From assembly GCF_027887165.1 (NCBI RefSeq), contig NC_077232.1:16565255-16629254 (forward strand): DNA of 64,000 nt, written 5' to 3'. The translations under genes and the position numbers were made by a program. This DNA comes from Monodelphis domestica. Taxonomy: Eukaryota > Chordata > Mammalia > Didelphimorphia > Didelphidae. The notes beneath the pieces are model-generated. The model had not been told where the DNA came from. It did not search any database and saw only the letters and a program-made list of their open reading frames with translations. How positions within the stretch are numbered: position 1 is the first letter of the stretch; every line of letters begins with the position of its first letter. Below, in pieces: positions 1 to 10,632 of this stretch.

Positions 1-628
1 AAAGACAAATGGAAACTTTTCCAAAGGGGGTGACCAGGATAATAAGACCAGAGACCATGTTATACCATATTACTGTTAACTGATAAAACTGGAAATGGAG
101 AAGACCTTCAGGAGACATACTAGCAATTTTAAAGTATTTGGAAAGTTGTCAGAGGGATTATTTGGAACAAAAAACAGTTTGCAGAGAAATGCTTCCGGGA
201 AATTGTGAACAATCGAATAGGGTCTCTAAATCCCAGCTGTATAGGGCACTGAAAGTACAAGTGATTTACCCAGGGACACACGGAGAATGCATTTCCTATT
301 TCTGAGGCTGGCTCTTGAGCCATATTACTTTAAGGCTTGAAAAAGTACTTCATAATGCACAGAAAAGGACTGAAGGAAGTCGGGAAGGGAGCACAAACAA
401 GCAGGATAGTTTTGAAAGTAGCATGTAGAATTTATAATACACTTTTTTTGTTAAAACAAATAGTATAAAATGAATATTCATGGTTTCATGAGAACTCTTT
501 TTCTGTTCTACTATGTGCACGCAAATACCCTTTTTTGTTGTTTAAAGTTCACAATAAAATAAGTCTTTACATAGATTATCTCACTTAATTTTAACAACTC
601 TGTGAATACTATAGATATTGCTGCCATC
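1..628. other. Intergenic, no gene recognised
   Basis: No reading frame here looks like a protein family I know. The last part, about 540-628, has the wording of an old antisense MIR-type SINE (TATCTCACTTAAT followed by a CTCTGTGAA stretch). The rest looks unique. Confidence 0.5.
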
Positions 629-812
629 TTTTTTTTTTAAACCCTCACCTTCCATCTTGGGATCAATACTGTGTATTGGCTCCAAGGCAGAAGAGTGCTA
701 AGGGCTAGGCAATAGGGGTCAGTGACTTGCCCAGGGTCACACAGCTGGGAAGTGATGGAGGCCAGATTTGAACCTAGGACCTCCCATCTCTAGAACCCCC
801 TGCTTCTAACCA
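629..812 (-). repeat. tRNA-headed marsupial SINE
   Basis: This is the reverse complement of the commonest repeat in the window. On the minus strand the family starts with a tRNA-like head: an A-box-like GTGGCTCAGTGG, then a B-box-like GGTTCAAATCTGG. It runs through a 3' part containing AACCAATACACAGTATTG and ends GGTAAGGGTTT plus A-run. The T-run at 629-638 is the poly-A tail of this copy. The head is somewhat decayed, and the copy abuts the retroviral fragment that follows. Confidence 0.9.
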
Positions 813-834
813 ACCTACCTCTCCCCCTGCCCCC

Positions 835-3575
835 TTGGCCTCAGAAAACTCTAATTCTAATCAACTCACTCTGAGTACACACCCCACCCACAATTCCAAC
901 CCAACACAATCAACTCTAAGTTCACATCCTACCCATACTTCTGATCTTAATCCCTCTACTTCACACCTTACTGATTCCTCCAATCCAAACACCTCTGTAT
1001 CCTTTCACACTTCTTCCTTGGCTCCTCCTTCTCATCCTACACAATCTACTTTAAGTTCACATTCCAACCTAAATTCACACCCTACCTCTGAATTTTCTGG
1101 CACTATGGGATTACAACAAACCCTTCCTTTTAATGTGCCCAACTCTTCTATGTCTCAGACTTACCCAATTGAAAATGGAGCAAGAAGTCTAGAAACAGGA
1201 GTACCAAATAATTTAGAAAGTTTATTTCCTTTAAAGGAAGTACCCACTTTTAAAAAAAATGGAAACTTGATATCTGTAAGACATCATACACCTTTTACCC
1301 CTGAGGATTTAAAAAAATTGAAGGAAGATATGCCATCATTTGAGGACAAACCAATATTAATTATAAAAAAATTAGAGAACATATTCAGAACTTTTGACCT
1401 CACTTGGTTGGATGTTGAGAATATATTAGAAGAATTATTAACAAAGAGAGAGAAAAATAATATCGTCTCTCTGGCTAATCAAAAACGAGGTAGAAGAGGA
1501 CATTATTGGCCAACTGAAGATCCACATTGGAACCCCAATGTTGAATTAGATTATACAAAACTAAACCAGGCCAGAGAAGCATTATTGACAGCCATGAGAG
1601 CTTGCTCTGATAGACCTGAAAAATGGTAAAAATTTGAAAAAACCCAACAACATATTGATGAAACACCCTCTCAGTTTATGGACAGACTTATTGACGTAGG
1701 GAATACATATATGGACCTTGATTTATCCAGAGAAAGAGACATTAGACAAATACGTAGGCAATTTGTTAAGAATTGTTGTTCAGTGATAAAAGACTACTTT
1801 AGAACTAGCTGTCCTAATTGGGACTCTATGGACCTCGATGAACTAAGGAGAGTAGCAACCTATGTTTATAAAGGTCGTGTAAAAAGACCTGAGGAAGACG
1901 ATACATCAGTGGTAGATTTAAAGAAAGAAATTGAAATGTTAAAGAGACAATTGAAAAATAAGGGAGAGACTATAGCCCCTTTGTGGGAATTCACAAATAA
2001 ATCAATAACTTGCCACTTCTGTGAGAAGAAGGGACACAAAATGATGGAATGTAGAACCTTTCTTAAGATGATTGGAAGGAATACACAGTTTAATAATAGC
2101 TTTAGAAATAACTATAGAAATGATGATAATGGTCATAGAAACCAGAACAACTATAATGATGATAATGGTCATAGAAACCAGAATTTTAGAAATTCTAGAA
2201 ATTATAATGATGATTATGGAAATAACTATAATGAACATAGAAATAAGAACTTTAGAAACCAGAATTATAGAAATAGGAACTGGGAAAATAATGACAATGC
2301 TCCAAATGAAGAAAATGATAATACACAACAACAAAATATGAAAAATGGAGCTTGTCCAAAACATAGTTGAGGTGCCCTTCAGGGGGGTGCCCAAGGAATA
2401 TCCCAAACACAATGATGGCATCTGGGGGGTCTGGGGCACAGGAATCAGAGGATACAACCTTTGATTTTCCAGACCCTGATGTCCTACTACCCATTGTCCC
2501 TATCCACTGCCCTCCCCATACTAATGAACCCCATGTTACCTTAAAGGTGGGTAACACTTATTATGATTGTCTATTAGACACTGGAGCTACCAGGTCTGTA
2601 TCAGATTTAAATTGTTATTCCATTGATTCACAAAGTGTAATGGGAGTATCAGGAATAACCCAAAGAGTTGAAAAACTTGCCCCTAGAATGGTGTCTATAG
2701 GACCCATAGAGGTACAACATTCCTTTCTTTTAATGCCTGACTCCCCTTTAAATTTGCTGGGGAGAGACCTTCTATGCAAACTCAGAGCCACAATAACTTG
2801 TTCACCAGATGGTTCTTTATCACTGGAAGTACCAGAGGAATCTTTAAATTTACTCCCTGTACATCTCTCAGAAAACCAGGAGGCAAAAGAGCCTTCCACT
2901 TTTGAAATACCTAAGGATATACTGGAGTCTCTTTGGGCCACATCTTCCGATGTAGGCTTTCTTAAATCTGCTGTTCCTGTGCAGATAAAAACTAAATCTA
3001 GCCCACCTCCTTCCATCTCTCAGTATCCCCTCTCAAAGGAGGCAATTGAGGGTATTACACCAGTTATTAACTCAATAAGAGAACAGGGAATAATAATCCC
3101 TTGCAAATCTGAATACAACACGCCCATCCTGCCAGTTAAAAAACCAAAAAGAGAGCCTGATGGCAAGCACATTTATAGATTCATACAGGATCTGAGGGCA
3201 GTGAATAATCACGTTATAAAGAGACACTCAATAGTTTCTAACATAAATACTATTATTTCCTCTATTCCTAGCACAGCTACATACTTTACAGTAGTAGACT
3301 TGTGTTCAGCTTTCTTTTCCATACCAATACATGAGAACTCCAGGCATATTTTTGCTTTTACCTGGAAGGGCTCACAATATTCATGGAATCGGCTGCCACA
3401 GGGTTATGTGGAAAGTCTGAGTTTATTTGAGCAAATTTTGAGCCAAGACACAGACAATATAACATTTAAAAATAGTAAATTAATCAAATATGTAGATGAT
3501 CTACTCTTGGCTTCAACAGACGCAGAAACATGTCAAGAAGATAGCAAACACCTTCTTTTGGAATTGGAATAAAGA
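835..3575 (+). mobile_element. Endogenous retrovirus fossil, ERV1/gamma-like, gag-pro-RT part
   Basis: This is an internal fragment of an old retrovirus. The gag-like part covers roughly 835-2370, with a Thr/Ser/Pro/His-rich N-terminal stretch, a capsid-like region similar in wording to gammaretroviral capsid (TPEDLKKLKEDMPSFEDKP), a CCHC zinc knuckle (CHFCEKKGHKMMEC), and an Asn/Arg-rich tail. The pro-pol part covers roughly 2370-3575, with a retropepsin LLDTGA motif and an RT palm ending in YVDDLLLAS, which is typical of class I/gamma-like elements. RNase H, integrase, env and both LTRs are not visible: a SINE lies immediately 5' and L2 sequence immediately 3'. The element is broken, with a small number of breaks. 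Its frames are still long, which suggests middle age rather than great age. Family placement is by motif, not by search. Confidence 0.88.
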
Positions 3576-3599
3576 ATACATGCATATAGATTGCAGACT

Positions 3600-3965
3600 G
3601 GGAGTTCCCTATTCCATTGCATTCCTCACACACTCTCTAACGTGTTTTCCCTTAGGTCAGGATGCATTACTCCTTTACTCAGCGAATTCCCAAGGTTTCC
3701 TGTTTCCTATAGAACAAAATATAAATTCCTCTGTTTGGATGTCTAAAAGCCTTCTCAGCCTGCCTCCCAACCTGTCTTCCCAGCCTTCACCCTGAGCTGC
3801 AGTCTGGCTGCCTTCCTGTTTCTCACACAGCATTCCATACTCCATCACCAAGCCTTTTCCCTGCCTTTATGGCCCTTCCCTCTGCCCTGCTGCCTCAGAG
3901 AGTCTTTCACTTCTTTCAAGACTCAGATCAAGTTCTTCCTAAAGAAGTGGTTGGCTTTAGCCAAA
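3600..3965 (+). repeat. L2 LINE 3' fragment
   Basis: The text follows the sense strand of the L2 3' region: TTCCCTCTGCCCTGCTGCC, then a TTTCAAGACTCAGATCAAG stretch matching the usual 'TTCAAGGCTCAGCTCAAG' wording. It is diverged and lacks the 3' end. It sits directly against the retroviral fragment. Confidence 0.65.
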
Positions 3966-4044
3966 TCATTGTCAAGTGTGATCCACGCCCAGATTAGCTT
4001 GGCTTGACTGTTTCTTGTTGTTTTGTTTACTTGTTTGTTTGTTT

Positions 4045-4157
4045 TTTTATTAACCCTGACCTTCCCTCTTGGAATAAACACTGTGTATTGGCTTCAAAGC
4101 AGAAGAATGGTCAGCTAGGCAATGGGGGTCAAGTGACTTGCCCAGGGTCACACAGGT
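4045..4157 (-). repeat. tRNA-headed marsupial SINE, partial
   Basis: The 3' half of the family is present in antisense (CTGTGTATTGGCTTCAAAG, then GACTTGCCCAGGGTCACAC). The tRNA-like head is missing. The following bases to about 4520 show nothing recognisable. Confidence 0.85.
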
Positions 4158-4544
4158 TTTGTTTGTTTACTTGGTTTTAATAAAGGAATTGCCATGGAGG
4201 GAGGGGGGCACAAGATAGTGAAATAGCTTGAGTGTAGAAAGGCAAAGGGAACGGATTAAATGAAAATGAATCTAAAAAAGGCTCCCATTCTATATGAAAT
4301 CTTTCTGATGCCTTCAACTGCTGGGGTTCTCCCTCCACAATGACCTTGTATTTAGTTTGGATTTATTCTGAAATACAAATATATTCTACATACCTCTGAG
4401 ATGCTGACACTGCGAGGCTGCTCTGCAGCAACATAAATGAAGTTCTGAGCCCAGAAGATGCTTAGGAGTAGCAAACAGCACCCGTTTTTGGAAAGAAAAT
4501 TGCTAATAATCAACTCAATCCAATGTTCTTTTGGCAAAAAAAAA

Positions 4545-4700
4545 AATGCAAGAAAATACCCTTAAGAAAAAGTCTTGTACAAGAATATTCATAGTTGCAC
4601 TCTTTATGGTGGCAAAAAAATTGGAAAATGAGGGGATGCCCTTCAATTGGGGAATGGCTGAACAAATTGGGGTACTTGTTGGTGATGGAATACTATTGTG
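4545..4700 (+). repeat. L1 ORF2 C-terminal fragment
   Basis: The translated text (VALFMVAKKLENEGMP, then WGMAEQIG) matches the C-terminal end of L1 ORF2 seen in other copies in this window. It is short and ends against an old MIR. Confidence 0.75.
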
Positions 4701-5250
4701 CTGGTGGTATTTTACTATGGAAACCACACTGGTTCTAGAATCAGAAGACATTGGTTCCAACCCTGACTCTGCCATTTGCTGTGTCTTTGACTTTGGAAGA
4801 TCTCTTATCTGTAAAAAGAAGGCTAGAGGGGGCAGCTGGGTGGCTCAGTGGATGGAGAGCCAGGCCTAGACATGGGAGGTCCTAGGTTCAAATCTGGCCT
4901 CAGACATTTCCCAGCTGGGTGACCCTGGGCAAGTCACTTGACCCCCATTGCCTAGCCTTTACCACTCTTCTGCCTTGGAACCAATACACAGTATTGATTC
5001 CAAGATGGAAGATAAGGGGCAGTTGGGTGGCTCTGTGAGAGTCAGGCCCAGAGATGGGAGGTCCTTAGATACTTCCCAGCTGTGTGACCCTGGGCAAGTC
5101 ACTTAACCCCCATTGCCTGGCCCTTACTACTCGTATTGATTCCAAGACGGAAGGTGAGGGTTTAAAAAATTAAATTAAATTAAAAAAGAAAGCTAGATTA
5201 GGTGGCCTCCAATTACCCTTTCCACTCAAGGCTTCTGATCCTATGATCCA
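4701..5250 (+). repeat. MIR-type SINE split by a SINE dimer
   Basis: The left half is 4701-4827 (CTGGTTCTAGAATCAGAAG, then TCTCTTATCTGTAAAAAGA). The right half is 5182-5250 (AGGTGGCCTCCAATTACCC). The two halves read as one MIR interrupted by the insert at 4828-5181. The duplicated target AAAAAGAARGCTAGA flanks that insert, with one mismatch. Confidence 0.75.
4828..5181 (+). repeat. Dimer of tRNA-headed SINEs within one target duplication
   Basis: Two head-to-tail copies occur, the first 4828 to about 5013 and the second to about 5181. The first lacks its GGTAAGGGTTT terminus and runs straight into the GGGGCAGTTGGGTGGCTC head of the second. A single duplicated target, AAAAAGAARGCTAGA at 4813-4827 and 5183-5197, brackets both copies, so they probably inserted together. 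Confidence 0.8.
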
Positions 5251-5261
5251 TGCTCTAATTT

Positions 5262-5420
5262 TAATGCTCCTTTTAATTAATTTTTTTATTAGTAATCATT
5301 TGTTTTCTCTCCTGTTCTCCTCTCCCTACAATGAAAAAGAAAACAAGACCTTTGTAACAAATATGCAAAGTCAAACAAGACCGGCTGATTTCCCCATGTT
5401 TACACCTTGTACCTTCCTGA
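5262..5420 (-). repeat. L1 3'-UTR relic, antisense
   Basis: The wording (TTTTCTCTCCTGTTCTCC, then AAAAAGAAAACAAGACC and AACAAATATGCAAAGTC) matches the antisense L1 3' UTRs at 35950 and 39100. It is diverged. Confidence 0.5.
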
Positions 5421-5636
5421 AGTCAATATAATCAGAACACTCTAAAATGACGATTAGATTTTGCCCTTTGGTAAAAGTACGGTGGTTTTAAGTGCCTTTT
5501 TTCTAGTATAATTTTGATCGAATAAGCACCCTTTCCTGTGGGAATGAGGTGTCCCTACCCGGGATTATTCATATGAAAGTAAAAGCCACTGGGATGGTAT
5601 GTTCACTCAGATAATAGATTCATGGACCTTTCAGAA

Positions 5637-5775
5637 TAAAATAAATAAATACATAAATACATAAATAAACAAATAAATAAATAAATAAATGGATGGATGG
5701 ATAAATAAATAAATGAATGAATGAATAAATAAATGAATAAATAAATAAATAAATAGATAAATAAATAAATAAATG
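5637..5775. repeat. (AAAT)n microsatellite
   Basis: About 140 bases of AAAT repeat contain short GGAT and GAAT interruptions. The long Leu/Phe/Ile/Tyr frame on the minus strand here is only this repeat translated. Confidence 0.97.
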
Positions 5776-5937
5776 ATTGTGTTTAAACCTGAGACAAAGA
5801 CAAAATGATTGTCATCAGACCTGTAACTAGGGCAAAGTGACCCAACACTGAATTTTGTGGGCTCTGAGAGCTCCCACAATCCTTCTAGAAATAGAAGCAA
5901 GAATTTCATTCTTGTTTAGCAAGAGTAATTAGGTATA

Positions 5938-6150
5938 GGGGGCAACTGGGTGGCTCAGTGGATGGAGAGCCAGGACCAGAGTCTGGAGGTCCTGGGTTCA
6001 AATCTGGCCTCAGACACTTCCCAGCTGTGTGACCCTGGGCAAGTCACTTAACCCCCATTGCCTAGCCCTTACCACTCTTCTGCCTTGGAACCAATACACA
6101 GTATTGATTCCAAAATGGAAGATAAGGGTTTAAAAAAAAAGAAGAAGAAG
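5938..6150 (+). repeat. tRNA-headed marsupial SINE with clean target duplication
   Basis: A complete copy runs from head to AAAAGAAGAAG tail. The 11-base target AATTAGGTATA is repeated perfectly at 5927-5937 and 6151-6161, which fixes both ends. Nothing recognisable follows from 6162 to about 6550. Confidence 0.95.
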
Positions 6151-6549
6151 AATTAGGTATAATAAGAAGCTACTGAGTAGGATAACTCTCAACTAACCCT
6201 TCCCCTATTGCAGGTCTTCTCAGCAATAGCTTCCCGTCAATGTCCCATGTCTCTGACTCAAGTTCTGCTCCATCCCACCCCATCTTTTTTCACTCCAACT
6301 AAGGGCCCCTTTCCTGCTTCTTGCCCAAGGCATGTTTGTCTTACTTGCCCTGGCCATACCAAATTAATTATAATGACAAAAAATGGCCCTGATAAATATT
6401 GTCATGGTAAAATTCAATCCCAATTTCCATGCCAAATAAGATCCTAAAAAATATTCCCTGCTCTGCTAATTTCCATAATCGAAGGGATTAAGACAATGGA
6501 AAAATGAAAGAGGGGATTAATTTCCAAAAAGGATATTTAAATATAACCT

Positions 6550-6730
6550 ATGAAGAGTGTTGGATTTGGACTCTGAGTTCCGAGGTTCAAATCCAAGCTC
6601 AATCACTGAGTACCTCTGCAAGCTTGAACAAGTCACATTATTCCAGTTTCCTTATCTGTAAAATGAAGCACTTGGACCAGATAGCCTCTAAGGAAGATGC
6701 CTGCCCTAAATCTGTGATCCTCTCATCTCC
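6550..6730 (+). repeat. MIR-type SINE
   Basis: GGATTTGGACTCTGAGTTC, AGGTTCAAATCC and TTTCCTTATCTGTAAAATG follow MIR/CORE-SINE order in the sense direction. Confidence 0.75.
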
Positions 6731-6737
6731 TTATGCC

Positions 6738-7060
6738 TTTTTTTTTTTAACCCTTACCTTCCATCCTGGAGTCAATATTGACTCCAAGGGTTCAAATCTG
6801 GCCTCAGCCACTTCCCAGCTGTGTGACCCTGGGCAAGTCACTTGACCCCCATTGCCTAGCCCTTACCTTCTTCTGCCTTGGGTACACAGTATTGACTCCA
6901 AGAAGGAAGGTAAGGGTTTTAAAAATTGGCTCCAAGGCAGAAGAGTGGTAAGGGCTAGGCAATGGGTCATATAGCTGGGAAGTGGCTGAGGCCAGATTTG
7001 AACCCAGGACCTCCCATCTCTAGGACTGGCTCTCAATCCACTGAGCTACCCAGCTGCCCC
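6738..7060. repeat. Fold-back SINE mosaic (minus-plus-minus)
   Basis: Three pieces of the tRNA-headed SINE lie in alternating orientation: antisense tail at about 6738-6789, sense copy from its B box to its end at about 6789-6920, then an antisense copy at about 6926-7060. The whole block is flanked by one target duplication, CTCCTTATG at 6727-6735 and 7062-7070, so it probably inserted as one unit. The junctions fall in the small inverted repeat CTTGGAACCAATAC/GTATTGATTCCAAG that the family carries near its 3' end. Confidence 0.8.
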
Positions 7061-7299
7061 CCTCCTTATGTCTTAAATAAGACTAATGCTCAGTCTTTCT
7101 AGCTCACAGGACTGGTATGAAGAAATCATTCTGCAACCTTAAATATCTTTGGAAAAATCTCAAGCCTGACTAGGATGGCTGAGATCTTAATTTATAGATT
7201 GTAATTGAATATGAATAAATTTGGTTATACTTTATGACTTGGGTAGATGGTCAACTGTTTCCACTATTTTTGTTGAGGATACAAATAACTTTCAGGCAC

Positions 7300-7636
7300 A
7301 AAGTTGTTTTTTTACTCTTATTTTCTGTCTTAGAAATAATACTGTCTACTGGTTCCAAGGCAGAAGAGTGGTACGGTCTAGGCAATGGGGGCCAGTAGTA
7401 GTAGCAGTCTCTCAGTAACCGAGGATGACGATTGTCTTTGTGCATTTTCATCTATGGTGTATAGATGAGTGTACACAAAGACACTTGTGCCTGAAGGAGA
7501 TTTAAGTGGAAAAGTCGGTGCACAGAGACAGTCCCACAGACCCAGGGTCACACAGCTGGGAAGTGGCTGAGGCCAGACTTGAACCCAGGACTTCCCATCT
7601 CTAGGCCTGGCTCTCCGTCCACTGAGCCACCCATGA
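7300..7636 (-). repeat. tRNA-headed SINE split by an RTE-like insert
   Basis: The antisense SINE runs from about 7300 to 7391 and resumes at 7540 with CCCAGGGTCACACAGCTGGG, ending near 7636. The break holds the insert described next. Confidence 0.8.
7392..7539 (-). mobile_element. RTE-like retroposon 3' end
   Basis: The reverse complement of this stretch matches the 3' part of the larger element at 33586-34162: a GGAAAAGTCG... motif, CAAAGACACTTGTG, then GACAATCGTCATCCTCGG, ending in an ACTACTAC tail. It lies inside an antisense SINE. A 3' tail of short tandem repeats is usual for RTE-clade elements. The family name is inferred. Confidence 0.55.
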
Positions 7637-7972
7637 ACTCTTACTTACACTCATTTGCACAAACCATCTCCTATGCCTAGAATGCTTTCCTTCTTTATCT
7701 CTGCAATTAAGATTCCCCATCTTCTTTCAAGGCCCAGTTCTGACACTATCTCAACACATTGTCTTCCCTGATCATCTAAATAATAGTGCTCTTCCCCTCC
7801 TCAAATTACCTCTTATTTACCTATCTATGTCCTTGTTGTAACTCATCCTCCCAAAGGAATGGAGGGTCCTGGGAAGCAGGGACTGTTTCCTTTTTGTCTT
7901 CTTATCTTCAGGATTCAGAAGAGTGCTCTGCATCAGCAAGTGATCAATAGGTATTTGTTGAATTGGATTAAA
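7637..7972 (+). repeat. L2 LINE 3' end
   Basis: Sense-strand L2 wording is clear: TTTCAAGGCCCAGTTCTGA, then GGGAAGCAGGGACTGTTTCC, and the typical terminus GTATTTGTTGAATTG. Confidence 0.8.
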
Positions 7973-7978
7973 CAAACT

Positions 7979-8060
7979 TTATAATATATATATATATATA
8001 ATATATGATATTGTGTCATATATTGTATGATATATATCACATATAATATGATATGTGGTA
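7979..8060. repeat. AT-rich simple repeat
   Basis: Imperfect (AT)n with several small palindromes. Such stretches can extrude cruciforms, but nothing else marks a function. Confidence 0.9.
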
Positions 8061-8135
8061 TATTGTAGATAGGAACTCACTGATTTGACTAGGTCATTAT
8101 ATTGGTATGCCACTAGTATCAATATATTTAGAGTG

Positions 8136-8395
8136 GGGGGCAGCTGGGTAGCTCAGTGGATTGAGAGGCAGGTCTAGAGATGGGAGGTCCTGGGTTCAAA
8201 TCTGACCTCAGATACCTCCCAGCTGGATGATCCTGGGCAAGTCACTTGATCCCCATTGCCTAGCCCTTACCACTCTTCTGCCCTGGAGCCAATACACAGT
8301 ATTGTGTGTATTGACTCCAAGACGGAAGGTAAGGGTTTAAAGGTAAAGGGTTTAAAAAAAAAATAAATTAATTTTGAAAAAATAAATATATATAC

Positions 8396-8462
<67 letters not shown>
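8136..8462 (+). repeat. tRNA-headed SINE with an expanded (TA)n tail
   Basis: The SINE body occupies about 8136-8355. It is followed by an A-rich tail, then a (TA)n/(TATG)n run at about 8383-8462. The target TATATTTAGAGTG is repeated at 8123-8135 and 8463-8475, outside the TA run, so the microsatellite lies within the inserted unit and probably grew from the SINE tail or from the target copy. Confidence 0.85.
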
Positions 8463-8470
<8 letters not shown>

Positions 8471-8699
8471 GAGTGCTTGGGAAGTAGAAGTCACTTACCA
8501 GGTATTTGTTGATGGATCGATTGGTAGATTGGTGGAAGTGATTTGTTTAGGAATGCTCAGCTACTCCCTTAGTCAGAGCGAGCCAGACTTAGCAATATTT
8601 TAGATGTCTTCACTTATATTCTGGGAGATATTCATATTAACCTTCCTGGGCCAAAAAACAAATGGGGACTTAGTAAATAGAATCAAGAACATGTGGGCT

Positions 8700-8975
8700 T
8701 GCTTTCCACTGTTGACATGTCCAGCCATGACTTTTACCTCACTGTTCCAAATCCATTTCCCCATCCATAAAATGGAAATAATAATACTTGTCATTCCTAC
8801 TTCACAGAGTTGCTATCGACAAGCCAAGTCAATAGCATTTATTAAGTACTGACTGTGTCAGGCTAAGCATTGGAGAAAGAAAGGCAAAAGTAAGAATAAT
8901 AACAATAGTTGCCCTTCCGGAGCTCGCTTGTAAAGTGTCTGGCAAACTTAAAATGCTAACATAAATGTCAGTCAC
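8700..8975 (+). repeat. MIR split by an antisense L2 piece
   Basis: The MIR sense strand (CATCCATAAAATGGAAATA, then CACAGAGTTGCTATCG) stops near 8822. Its 3' part (GTGTCTGGCAAACTTAAAA) resumes near 8932. Between them at about 8823-8931 lies antisense L2 text (AGCATTTATTAAGTACTGA, then CCCTTCCGGAGCTCGC). Confidence 0.65.
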
Positions 8976-8984
8976 TAGAATAGT

Positions 8985-9425
8985 ACATAATCACATAGTA
9001 CCTTAAGTTTTATAAAGAAATAATAACTCACATTTTCCCCAAGATATTTGTTTGCAGAGTGATTTCTTCACATCAGTCCTATGAGCTAAAAAGAGTGAAC
9101 ATTGGCCTTATTTAAGATAAAATGGAAACTGAGTCCAAGGTCACATGACTATGAAATATACTAAACAAGACTCAACCCAAGGTCTTCTTACTCCAAGACT
9201 AGTTCTTTTTCCACTATACCAGGTTGCCTTTTTGACTACAAAGGACTTCTCCCACAACTCTGCTGAGGTAGACAGGACTGATTATCTCTAGTCAACATAT
9301 GACGTACTTGAGTTTTGAAAGACTGACTTTCTCAGAATTACCCCCCAAAAGCATCAGAGTTTGTATTTGAATCCAAGGTTTCTGTATCCAAGACCAATAC
9401 TCAGCCCACTACCCCACAATGCCTT
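8985..9425 (-). repeat. Two adjacent antisense MIR-like relics
   Basis: The first (about 8985-9228) contains ATAAAATGGAAACTGAG and GGTCACATGACTA. The second (about 9240-9425) has the same order but is more decayed. Nothing is recognised from 9430 to 10230. Confidence 0.55.
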
Positions 9426-10234
9426 TCATCCAAAGTTCTCATCTGATGCCTCTTCCTAGGAATGTCACCTTATGACATCTAATGTCGAGAGGACAACTTT
9501 CCCCCTTCCTTTCAAGCCAGAGAGAGTAGCATCCAAAACCTAGAGCCAGAGAAGGCAGACTTGTTTGGACTAACTGAAAGTCCCAATGAGATTATGTTGC
9601 CTATTGGCAATAGCAGCTTAAATATGTATTCCTCAAAGCTTAGAGTCTTTACATATCACTCTGGGACCAAAGGAGCCAAGCTGCGAGAGATTCCTGGCAC
9701 ATTTTCCATTTCGAGAAGGAAGGTACCTGACCTAAAGTTAACCCATTCTTTGATTGCTATTACCTAAAAAGAAATGGCATAATTTTATAATTGCCTCTTG
9801 GAATAAAGCAAAGTCAATCCTTTTAGCACCATCCATTACCCTAGTGGGATTCCCTCACCTCTCTTGACCCTTTTCAGACATCCAGTCATATTATGTGTAA
9901 TTCTGAGGTCAAAGAATCAGGAAAGGATGTTAGGGATGGAAGTCCTTGTCATGTGGGGTTTTCTGCTTGAGTCAGATAAGAATGAAGACAACTCCATGTT
10001 ATCACAGTGATCTTCCACCTTCATCAAGGGTCAGACTGAATGAACGAAGGCAAGGATATAGGTTGTAGACATTGATGAGGATTAAGCATATGATCTTGGC
10101 TTAGCTTCTGCCCAAGATGATGGGATTAGTAGAAATACAGACAAATGCCAGGCAAGGATAGTAAATTTAGAAGATGAAACTACAAGGTGAACTACACATG
10201 TGAACAAGAATTCTCTTTATGATATATCCATCAA

Positions 10235-10385
10235 ATGGGTCAGTTAATCAACTGGGCATTTGCTCTGTGCCAAGAGCTGGGTTAAGTTCTAGGGATAAAA
10301 GAAAGACAAAAATATGATCCCTGATCTCAGGAAACTCACATTCTAGAGGAGGAAATGGCACACAAATTACTTTGGGCATATAAGC
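10235..10385 (-). repeat. L2 LINE 3' end, antisense
   Basis: CTCTGTGCCAAGAGCTGGG, GGGATAAAAGAAAGACAAA and CTCAGGAAACTCACATTCT follow the antisense L2 3' end. Confidence 0.65.
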
Positions 10386-10444
10386 TATACATAGTATTTT
10401 TTAAAAGGCACTAGCAGAAGAGGGGAGAAGGAATAAGAAAGACT

Positions 10445-10632
10445 TTTATTTTAAACCCTTACCTTCCATCTTGGAATCAATACTGTGTATTGGTTCCAAG
10501 GCAGAAGAGTGGAAAGGGCTAGGCAATGGGAGTCAGGTGACTTGTCCAGGGTCACACAGCTGGGAAGTGTCTGAGGCCAGATTTGAACTCTAGGCCTGGC
10601 TCTCAATCCACTGAACCACTCAGCTTCCCCCA
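10445..10632 (-). repeat. tRNA-headed marsupial SINE
   Basis: Near-complete antisense copy, ending at the head CACTCAGCTTCCCCC. The following stretch to about 11365 holds no recognisable gene or repeat. Confidence 0.9.

Noticed and set aside
2002-2457. Minus-strand frame of 151 residues rich in Ile and Val, resembling a membrane protein
   Set aside because: It is the antisense of the Asn/Arg-rich part of the retroviral gag, and the composition explains the hydrophobicity.
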